Shown here one piece after another: positions 5,920 to 11,883 of a stretch of DNA of 22,510 bases. The DNA is taken from IMG/VR virus record IMGVR_UViG_3300009419_000111, positions 1-22,510 of that record. The stretch is one strand, 5' to 3'. The DNA comes from a virus. Numbering within the stretch: the stretch's first letter is position 1; each line of letters begins with the position of its first letter. The translations under genes and the position numbers were made by a program. The notes beneath the pieces were generated by a model, which was not told where the DNA came from, did no database searches, and saw nothing but the letters and a program-made list of their open reading frames with translations.

Positions 5920-6327
5920 ATGCAACTAACCGCCATTCAACGTGACTTACTGATCAAATGGTCAGCGGCACGCGAAACGCTGGAGACAGCGAAAGAGACG
6001 GAGCGTAAGCTACGCGACGAAGTTCATGCAAGCATTTTTCACGATATTAGTGGCACGCAGACTGTCCCGCTTGCCCACGGTTTCAAGGTGAAGTGTTCAA
6101 CCACTGAGAAGCGTACCTTGCGGGGCGACGCGACAGAAATTGGCGCACTGCTTGCTGCGCACCCGACGCTGGCCGATGCAGGCGTGATAACATGGGAACC
6201 TAAGCTGAGCTACGGCAAGGCCAAAAGTCTCGTGGATCGCGAAGCTCTCCAAGCGCTTAACGAGCACATCGACGTAACGCTTGGCACGCCGAGTATCACA
6301 ATCGAAGCTCCGAAGGACAACTCATGA
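5920..6327 (+). CDS. Unknown 135-residue protein at the head of the replication operon
   Basis: The first gene after the rightward promoter; ATG 5920 has GGAG about 9 bases upstream. Residues 5-38 form a charged helix with heptad character (IKWSAARETLETAKETERKL), followed by a beta-rich part (VPLAHGFKVKCSTTEKRTL). The C-terminal segment contains VTLGTPSITIEAPK. Short proteins of this design, with a helical N-terminus and a C-terminal pattern like GTPS-hydrophobic, commonly sit beside Sak4-type ATPase and SSB genes in phages; I recall them as uncharacterised (possibly DUF7173). The role is unknown. Linkage suggests a recombination or replication accessory. It overlaps the next gene by ATGA (6324-6327). 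Confidence 0.78.
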   Translation: MQLTAIQRDLLIKWSAARETLETAKETERKLRDEVHASIFHDISGTQTVPLAHGFKVKCSTTEKRTLRGDATEIGALLAAHPTLADAGVITWEPKLSYGKAKSLVDREALQALNEHIDVTLGTPSITIEAPKDNS

Positions 6328-7022
6328 CGCTTAAGCTGACTACCACCAACGCGGCGATTAACGTCGGCCCGAAGGTACTGGTCTACGGCCGCCCTGATGC
6401 GGGCAAGACGACGTTACTGCTGACTGTACCGAACACCTTGGTAATCAGCAGCGAAGACTTGATGAGCCTGCGCGGACACAACCTCCCGCTGTTCAAGATC
6501 GGCACTGTCGAAGAATTCCTCGAATTGATCGATATTCTCGACGATCCAAACGTATTTAGTAACTACGGCGCTGTCGGCGTTGACTCGGTTACTGACATCA
6601 GCCGCATGCTACTTGAGCGGATGGTGAAGGAGCAGAAGGACGGACGCAAGGCACAGTACATCGTGCAGGACTACGTGATGACGTTCTTGCGCAAGCTGCG
6701 TAACATCAACACGCCGGTCGTAGTGCTGGCATGGCAGCAAGAATACGGTGGCGAGGTAACACCCGCCGCCACTGGTAAGATCTTAACCGAGGCACTGGGG
6801 CACTTTTTCAACGAAGTCTTCCACTTGGCTCGCTGGCCTGCCAAGGACGAGAACCAACGGGACATCGTTGATCCCGCGACTGGTCGTCCGGTTGAGCGCC
6901 GCTTTTTGCAGACTCGCACGGCAAACGGTATTTTTGCCCGCGACAATACCAACACCCTCGAACTTTTTGAACCCGCCGATCTCGGCACAATTCTGGCTAA
7001 ATTAGCCGCAACTGGAGCTTAA
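6324..7022 (+). CDS. Sak4-like P-loop ATPase, single-strand annealing recombinase
   Basis: The 232-residue product has a Walker A motif GRPDAGKT (22-29) and a Walker-B-like strand YGAVGVDSVTD (81-91). The conserved TPVVVLAWQQEYGG follows, and the C-terminus is NTLELFEPADLG. This is the layout of the RecA-core AAA_24/Sak4 family of phage single-strand annealing proteins. Such ATPases promote annealing of ssDNA, usually together with a phage SSB, whose gene (DUF669) follows here after 3 bases. The length fits the family. ATG 6324 overlaps the upstream stop (ATGA) and has AAGGA nearby. Function in recombination-dependent replication or repair is inferred from family and neighbours. Confidence 0.87.
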   Translation: MTLKLTTTNAAINVGPKVLVYGRPDAGKTTLLLTVPNTLVISSEDLMSLRGHNLPLFKIGTVEEFLELIDILDDPNVFSNYGAVGVDSVTDISRMLLERMVKEQKDGRKAQYIVQDYVMTFLRKLRNINTPVVVLAWQQEYGGEVTPAATGKILTEALGHFFNEVFHLARWPAKDENQRDIVDPATGRPVERRFLQTRTANGIFARDNTNTLELFEPADLGTILAKLAATGA

Positions 7023-7025
7023 CCC

Positions 7026-7673
7026 ATGAGCCAACATCTACCTCCGCTAAACTTCGACGCAACGCAGACGAATCTGCCAACAGGCGCGACGTTGCTGCCA
7101 GAAGCCATCTATGACTTCAAAATCGTTGCACACGAATACGCGACCAAAACCGACACTAACGAAACCGGCCTCAAACTGAAGCTGCAAGTGGCGAGCGGCG
7201 ACCATTTCGGCGTGATTGTTACCCACAGCTTGAGCCTGTGGTACAAAAACGAAGACGCCCAACGTATCGCGGCTCAGGAGCTTTCTGCTTACTGCCACGC
7301 TACCGGCGTGCCAAAGTTGACCGACGCCTCCCAACTCTACGGCAAGCCGTTCCGTGCCCGTGTCATCTTGCAAGAGTTTGAGAAGAAAAACGCGGCTGGT
7401 CTGAAAACCGGCGAGAAGCAGTCGTCTAACAAGGTCACCCAGTGGTTCTACTCCGACGGCTCGGATCTGGTCAAGGGTCAATTCGGTTTGGCTGGCGCAC
7501 CACAGGCCGGTACAGCTCCGCAAATGACTCCGCACGCGCAACCGGCCGTTCAGCCTGTCGTGCAACCGCAGGCTCAGCCAGCAGTGCAGGCACAGCCACA
7601 GGTACAGCAACCGGCACAACCACAACAGGCCGCACCAGTTGCAGCGCAACCGGCATGGGCTGCTCCACAATAA
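7026..7673 (+). CDS. DUF669-type single-stranded DNA-binding protein
   Basis: Residues 1-150 match the DUF669 pattern: GATLLPEAIYDFKIVAHEY, LKLKLQVASG, SLWYKNEDAQRIAAQELSAY and GKPFRARVILQEF. Members act as phage SSB-like proteins and often follow a recombinase gene, as here. Residues 155-215 are a flexible tail of Gln, Pro and Ala that ends AWAAPQ. It lacks the acidic DDDIPF-like tip used by bacterial SSBs to recruit partners. GGAG lies about 8 bases before ATG 7026. It probably coats ssDNA at the fork and supports the Sak4-like annealase. A strong hairpin follows the stop. Confidence 0.82.
   Translation: MSQHLPPLNFDATQTNLPTGATLLPEAIYDFKIVAHEYATKTDTNETGLKLKLQVASGDHFGVIVTHSLSLWYKNEDAQRIAAQELSAYCHATGVPKLTDASQLYGKPFRARVILQEFEKKNAAGLKTGEKQSSNKVTQWFYSDGSDLVKGQFGLAGAPQAGTAPQMTPHAQPAVQPVVQPQAQPAVQAQPQVQQPAQPQQAAPVAAQPAWAAPQ
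7536..7652 (+). repeat. Low-complexity Gln/Pro/Ala-coding tract in the SSB gene
   Basis: Imperfect repeats of CAG/CAA, CCG/CCA and GCN codons encode residues 171-209, such as VQPQAQPAVQAQPQVQQPAQ. The tract accounts for the long antisense open frame seen opposite this gene. It is a linker-type disordered tail, likely variable in length between relatives. Confidence 0.75.
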
Positions 7674-7687
7674 CTTAGTCGCGTAAC

Positions 7688-7713
7688 AACTGTGGGCAAT
7701 CATGCCCACAGTT
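7688..7713 (+). terminator. Strong intergenic hairpin, possible attenuator or partial terminator
   Basis: AACTGTGGGC (7688-7697) and GCCCACAGTT (7704-7713) form a perfect 10-bp stem with a 6-base loop. It is followed by TTCATT, only a short broken T run. It lies between the SSB stop and the next ribosome binding site. It may terminate a fraction of transcripts or protect the 3' end of the upstream mRNA. ATG 7702 falls in its loop, which argues against that start for the next gene. Confidence 0.6.
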
Positions 7714-7728
7714 TCATTGGAGGTTAGT

Positions 7729-8307
7729 ATGCCACGCCGAATGGAGTTAGACGCCGATGGTCGCGTCGTACCCCCAACGAGTTGCCCCAACTGCGGCAAT
7801 CCGACTGTAGACCTTATCCTGAACGTCGCTTTTACCACGATTCAAGAAGTTGTACACCCTAAACACCGCTACCAGTGCCCGCGCTGCGGTGCTGCCGTCC
7901 TGACGCACCCCGACAGCTTTGAGCCTATGGGCTACATGGCTGACATGGACACGCGCCGGATGCGCCACCGTACCCACACGTTCTTGGAACAGCTTTGGCA
8001 CAGCTCGTATATCACGCGAAACGCCGCGTATAACCAGCTCGCCGCCCACCTAGACATACCGCCTGACCAGTGCCACATCTCATGGCTGCATTACAATGAG
8101 TTGGTCATGGCGCGGGACTATCTGCGGGGTCGGGTGGCAGACATGAAACTGAACCTGCGGCGCTGTGCAAAGAACCGCAAGCGCAACCAAAAACGCATTG
8201 AGGAGCAACGGCAAAATGAGCTTGAGTACAGAAAAAACGCACGACGTGAAATTAAGCGACATATCCGCAAGGATAAAAGAAGCCGTGTCAAATTCTTTCA
8301 CAAATGA
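7729..8307 (+). CDS. DUF3268 zinc-ribbon protein
   Basis: I chose ATG 7729, which follows TTGGAGGTTAGT, over in-frame ATG 7702, which sits in a hairpin loop. The 192-residue product has a zinc ribbon from C19-x2-C22 and C50-x2-C53. A helical part (PMGYMADMDTRRMRHRTHTF, then YNQLAAHLDIPPDQCHIS) follows, the layout of the zf-DUF3268 family found in phage genomes. Residues about 145-192 are a highly basic tail of Lys, Arg and Glu (HIRKDKRSRVKFFHK at the end), likely to bind nucleic acid or be disordered. The molecular role is not known. It lies between the SSB and the nuclease, and its basic tail overlaps the nuclease gene by 92 bases if that gene starts at 8216. Confidence 0.8.
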   Translation: MPRRMELDADGRVVPPTSCPNCGNPTVDLILNVAFTTIQEVVHPKHRYQCPRCGAAVLTHPDSFEPMGYMADMDTRRMRHRTHTFLEQLWHSSYITRNAAYNQLAAHLDIPPDQCHISWLHYNELVMARDYLRGRVADMKLNLRRCAKNRKRNQKRIEEQRQNELEYRKNARREIKRHIRKDKRSRVKFFHK

Positions 8308-9094
8308 CGACGGCGCACGCAAGCATCTCGGCTGTTCAATTCTCGGCAAGCCGTGTGATCGGTCTATCTGGTACAGCTTTCGCTGGGCGACTGTACCGAA
8401 CCACTCGCAACGGCTGCTGCGTATTTTTGACCGAGGCCAGCGCGAAGAAGACCGGATGCTCGACATGCTGGTTCGTGCGGGCGCTGAGGTATCCCGCGTA
8501 GATCCCGCCACAGGCGCGCAGTATCGCGCTGACCTTGGCGTTCCGCACCTCGGGGGCAGTCTCGACGCCATCGCGGTGCTGCCGCCAAGTCTCACCGGCT
8601 GGGCGGTTCCCGTACGCGTTGTAGTCGAGTGCAAAACACACGGTAACTCGCCGTTCGGGCAAGTGAGCAAAAAGGGTGTCGCTGCCGCGTATCCGGCACA
8701 CTACATGCAGGGCATGCTGTACGCCTACGCGCACGACATCGACTACGTGCTGTACATGGCGCTGAACAAGAACGACGAAACGCTTTATTTTGAGCTGTAC
8801 GCAGTTGATCGCGTGCTGGCACAGCGTAACGTCAAGCGCGCACGGGACATCATTAGCGGCGAAACCCCGCGCATCTTCGCCCGCATCTCGACCAATCCGA
8901 CGTCCTTCGCGTGCAAATTTTGCGATCATGGGGCGGTGTGCCACTTTGGTGGACAGCCCCGCGTGTCCTGTCGAAGCTGTAGGCATGTTAAACCGACAGA
9001 CGCAAGTGAGTGGTACTGCGGTAAGTGGAACGCCGTGATCCCGACCAAAGACGACCAGTTAAAAGCCTGCCAAGCATGGGAGCAGTACGACTGA
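8216..9094 (+). CDS. PD-(D/E)XK nuclease with Cys cluster (Cas4/RecB-like exonuclease)
   Basis: The 292-residue product from ATG 8216 has LGGSLDAIA with D117, VVVECKTH with E138 and K140, and HYMQGMLYAY with Q165. Together these form the PD-(D/E)XK catalytic core with the QxxxY motif. C47 near the N-terminus and C233, C236 and C242 toward the C-terminus are placed like the four Cys ligands of an iron-sulfur cluster in Cas4/AddB-type nucleases. C252, C255 and C268 could form a further metal site. The gene has GGAG before ATG 8216; an alternative GTG at 8285 would cut the overlap with the previous gene to 23 bases and still keep the conserved region (HLGCSILGKPCDRSIWYSF). It likely resects DNA ends to feed the Sak4/SSB pathway. 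It joins the helicase by a TGATG overlap. Confidence 0.82.
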   Translation: MSLSTEKTHDVKLSDISARIKEAVSNSFTNDDGARKHLGCSILGKPCDRSIWYSFRWATVPNHSQRLLRIFDRGQREEDRMLDMLVRAGAEVSRVDPATGAQYRADLGVPHLGGSLDAIAVLPPSLTGWAVPVRVVVECKTHGNSPFGQVSKKGVAAAYPAHYMQGMLYAYAHDIDYVLYMALNKNDETLYFELYAVDRVLAQRNVKRARDIISGETPRIFARISTNPTSFACKFCDHGAVCHFGGQPRVSCRSCRHVKPTDASEWYCGKWNAVIPTKDDQLKACQAWEQYD

Positions 9095-10758
9095 TGAGCA
9101 TCTATCAACCGCGCTGGTATCAGCAAGAAGCCTGCGACGCCGTGTTCGACTTTATCATCAAGCCGGAAAATCGGGGTAAAAACCCACTGGCTGCCTTGCC
9201 CACAGGTACAGGCAAGTCCCTCGTGCTGGCAATGATCGCCAAGCGCGCGATGACGACGTATCCGAGCACCCGCGTGCTTATGCTGACGCACGTCAAAGAG
9301 TTGGTCGAACAGAACGCCGAGAAGCTGTCCGAATACTGGGAAGGCGCACCGCTGGGCGTCTGGTCGTCAGGGCTGAAGAAACGCGAGTGGCATACGCCGT
9401 GTACTTACGCCGGTATCGGCACAGTGCGGTCGAACGTGGCGTTGCTGGGGCGGCGCGACATCGTGATGATCGACGAAGCCCACAGGGTGTCACCAAGCGA
9501 AGAAGCGACGTACAAAGACGTGCTGTCGCAGTTGCGCGGGATCAATCCGAACATGGTCGTGGTCGGCCTAACTGCCACGCCTTACCGCCAAGGGCAGGGC
9601 ATGCTGACGGAGCCGTACAACAAGCGCGGGCAAGACGATCCGGTGCTGCCGCTGTTCAATGACATTGTGTATGACATGTGCAGCTTCGAGGGCTTCAACC
9701 GCTTGCTCGACGAAGGCTTTTTGGCTCCGCTGACCAGTCGCCCGACCAAAATGGAAGTGGACGTCACCGATGCCAAGTCGCGCGGCGGTGATTACGTGCT
9801 GGATAGTCTGGCCGAACAGGTCAACACCCCCGAGAAGATCGTCGCGGTCTGCGATGAAATTATCGAATGCGGCGAAGAACGGCGTTCGTGGTTGGTGTTT
9901 GCGTCAGGGCTACAGAACGCCGACTTGCTGGCTACTGAGCTTAATTCGCGCGGCTACAGCGCTGCTGTCGTATCGGCCAACACCAAGAACCGCGATGAGC
10001 TACTCAAGGCGTTCAAGGCGGGTGAGCTGCGCTGTATCGTGAACAACGACGTGCTGACGACAGGGTTCGACTATCCGGCACTCGACTTGATCGCTGTGGT
10101 GCGTGCCACCAAGTCAACCTCGCTTTGGGTGCAGATGCTCGGACGGGGCACACGGCCGCACCCTGACAAAGAAGACTGTCTGGTGCTCGACTTCGCTGGT
10201 AACACCAAGCGGCTAGGCCCGATCAACGATCCAGTCCTGCCACGCGGTCGCGGTAAAGGCTCAACCGCTGAAGCGCCGGTAAAGATCTGTCCGACGCCAA
10301 CCTGCGGCGTGTACCTGCATGCCTCGGCGCGTGTCTGTGATCACTGTGGGCACTTGTTCCTAGGTCACAAGAACATTACCGAACACGCAAGTACGCTGGA
10401 GCTTATCGCGCGCGAGGAAAAACGGTACGAATGGCGCGAGCTGGACAACATCGGCTATAAGCACACCGTGAACAAATTCACAGGCGCGCGCGTGATGCAG
10501 GTTGTATACACGACGAAAAACCGCGAGCGTTACTACCTTCAGCACACGTTCAACGGCGCTGGCACAAGCAAGGCGTCGCAAGACTGGTGGCTGCTCCACG
10601 CCCGTGCGCCGGTTCCGCTAACCAACGATGAGGCCATGAGCCGCATCCCTGAGATCAAAACGCCGTTCAGCGTCGAGATCTTAATTTCAGCCCGCACAAA
10701 AAACCCGAAGGTGGTAAATTATGGCTTCGCCAGACCAACTGTACCCGTTAGTGCCTAG
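9094..10758 (+). CDS. SF2 (DEAD/DEAH-type) helicase
   Basis: The start is ATG 9094 (MSIYQPRWYQQEACDAVF), overlapping the nuclease stop by one base; the longer frame to 9025 lies inside the nuclease gene. The 554-residue protein shows the Q-like motif RWYQ (7-10), Walker A PTGTGKS (36-42), DEAH (127-130), TATP (160-163), and motif VI QMLGRGTRPHPD (347-358). C399, C404, C415 and C418 form a zinc ribbon after the helicase core. The C-terminal 115 residues (KYTV-type segment HTVNKFTGARVMQVVYTT, then DWWLLHARAPVP) resemble the extra domain of phage RecQ/RIG-like helicases. It would unwind DNA in replication or recombination. The gene end overlaps the small Cys-protein gene by 38 bases. Confidence 0.9.
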   Translation: MSIYQPRWYQQEACDAVFDFIIKPENRGKNPLAALPTGTGKSLVLAMIAKRAMTTYPSTRVLMLTHVKELVEQNAEKLSEYWEGAPLGVWSSGLKKREWHTPCTYAGIGTVRSNVALLGRRDIVMIDEAHRVSPSEEATYKDVLSQLRGINPNMVVVGLTATPYRQGQGMLTEPYNKRGQDDPVLPLFNDIVYDMCSFEGFNRLLDEGFLAPLTSRPTKMEVDVTDAKSRGGDYVLDSLAEQVNTPEKIVAVCDEIIECGEERRSWLVFASGLQNADLLATELNSRGYSAAVVSANTKNRDELLKAFKAGELRCIVNNDVLTTGFDYPALDLIAVVRATKSTSLWVQMLGRGTRPHPDKEDCLVLDFAGNTKRLGPINDPVLPRGRGKGSTAEAPVKICPTPTCGVYLHASARVCDHCGHLFLGHKNITEHASTLELIAREEKRYEWRELDNIGYKHTVNKFTGARVMQVVYTTKNRERYYLQHTFNGAGTSKASQDWWLLHARAPVPLTNDEAMSRIPEIKTPFSVEILISARTKNPKVVNYGFARPTVPVSA

Positions 10759-10933
10759 TCAAGCGGCGCTCATTCGCCTCCGTGACGCACTAGCGGCAAC
10801 ATACGTGCAGCGTAGTTGTCTACCCTGTGATCATTTCGACGAGGCATCCGAGCAATGCCGCCTCGTCAACAAGCGGCCGCCCGCACGCGTGATTGCGTAC
10901 GGCTGCGAACAGTTTGACTATATCCCGTTCTGA
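10721..10933 (+). CDS. Small four-Cys protein with SSB-tip-like C-terminus
   Basis: The 70-residue product has C33-x2-C36, C46 and C62, spacing that fits a single zinc or iron-sulfur site. The block CLPCDHFDEASEQCRLVN followed by PPARVIAYGCEQFDYIPF is recognisable in small uncharacterised phage proteins beside helicase or polymerase genes. The last six residues, FDYIPF, resemble the C-terminal tip of bacterial SSB (DDDIPF), which binds many replication proteins. ATG 10721 has AAGGTGG upstream and overlaps the helicase by 38 bases; the clamp-like gene starts 8 bases later. The function is not established; a replisome adaptor is my inference. Confidence 0.8.
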   Translation: MASPDQLYPLVPSQAALIRLRDALAATYVQRSCLPCDHFDEASEQCRLVNKRPPARVIAYGCEQFDYIPF

Positions 10934-10941
10934 GGTGCACC

Positions 10942-11883
10942 ATGTTAGAAATCAAGAAGTTGAAAGCCGCCATAACGGCTGAAAATCACATCTCGTTTCG
11001 TGGCGGTTTCGCAATCGCCACGGACGGCGGAACAACAATCGCCACCCCGACAACCATTGAGCTTGGTCTAGCACCGCGCGGCATGCAATTGCTTAAGAAC
11101 GTCGAAGCGTCCGAAGGCTCAGTGTTCACCACTACCGAGCTTAACGGTCAGCTCAGTGTAAAACTGGGGCGGCGTACGCTGAAGGTCGCAGCAATGCCGG
11201 TGAACGACGTACCGCACAACGTGGCGTATGGTCAGCAGTACACATTCGACTTTGCGCCGCAGTTGCGGGCGTTCCTCAAGCAGTGCAAAGGCACGTCCGC
11301 TGACAGCTTGTCGGCAAAGGTCAGCTCTACCGGCGGCTTGGTGTGGTGGACGGATCGCTCTACGCTACTGGCGACTTCGCTTGCACTGCCTGACTTTACG
11401 GTCTTCGTCGAAGACTTGACCAAGGTCATCAGTGTGGGTGAGAAGATTGTTTCCGTGTCTGCTGGCCCACACAGTGTGACGTTCTACTACGAAGACGGCT
11501 CATACGCGGTTGCACTATGTGTCGAGCCGATGGATCTGCCGCTAAAACAACGCGTGCTCGCACTGCTGGCTAAGGCAGGCGATCTGTCACTACACCAGTG
11601 GGACTTACAGCCGTACGCGAAAACCATCAAAGACATGCTGAAGGCGATGCCCGCTGAGCAAGTCAAGCTCCAGTCTGACGCCATTGTGATGCACCACGAA
11701 AACGCCACGCTGACGGAAGAAGTCGCGCTACCCGTGGGAGGTACAGTCGTGGTCAAAGCCTCGGCGCTGCATGCCGCTATCAACCTGTCGTGCTTTGAGT
11801 GCGTGGAGACTGGCCCTGCCCTGTACTTCCGCAGCGACGCCGTGTGTGTCGCCGCCTTCCGGTTCACGGAGACGCGGCCATGA
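10942..11883 (+). CDS. Sliding-clamp-like (DnaN-fold) processivity factor, putative
   Basis: The 313-residue product can be divided into three units of about 100 residues: 1-97, 98-200 and 205-313. Unit 1 opens with LKAAITAENHISFRGGFAIA, unit 2 holds WWTDRSTLLATSLALPDF and VTFYYEDGSYAVALCVEP, and unit 3 ends VKASALHAAINLS, ALYFRSDAVCVAAFRF. The closing pattern resembles the last domain of beta clamps, where a helix and strand pair are followed by a strand ending in MPMRL. Phage clamp-like proteins I recall have the same middle-domain rhythm. It stands directly before the DNA polymerase gene with an ATGA overlap. A role as a phage polymerase processivity ring is inference; overall sequence identity to DnaN is low. 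GAGG precedes ATG 10942. Confidence 0.62.
   Translation: MLEIKKLKAAITAENHISFRGGFAIATDGGTTIATPTTIELGLAPRGMQLLKNVEASEGSVFTTTELNGQLSVKLGRRTLKVAAMPVNDVPHNVAYGQQYTFDFAPQLRAFLKQCKGTSADSLSAKVSSTGGLVWWTDRSTLLATSLALPDFTVFVEDLTKVISVGEKIVSVSAGPHSVTFYYEDGSYAVALCVEPMDLPLKQRVLALLAKAGDLSLHQWDLQPYAKTIKDMLKAMPAEQVKLQSDAIVMHHENATLTEEVALPVGGTVVVKASALHAAINLSCFECVETGPALYFRSDAVCVAAFRFTETRP

Noticed and set aside
6948-6989. Clamp-binding-like motif TLELF in the Sak4-like ATPase, and TIELF in the primase
   Set aside because: In the ATPase the segment belongs to the conserved end of the family (LELFEPADL), so it is better explained by the fold. The primase match is too weak to use.
7047-7838. 263-residue minus-strand open frame across the SSB gene
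   Set aside because: It is the antisense of the Gln/Pro/Ala repeat tract and the DUF669 domain. The Leu/Cys/Trp-rich product arises from complementing CAG/CCG codons.
8336-8986. 216-residue minus-strand open frame opposite the nuclease gene
   Set aside because: The nuclease frame has catalytic and Cys motifs. The reverse frame shows none and would be isolated against the operon direction.
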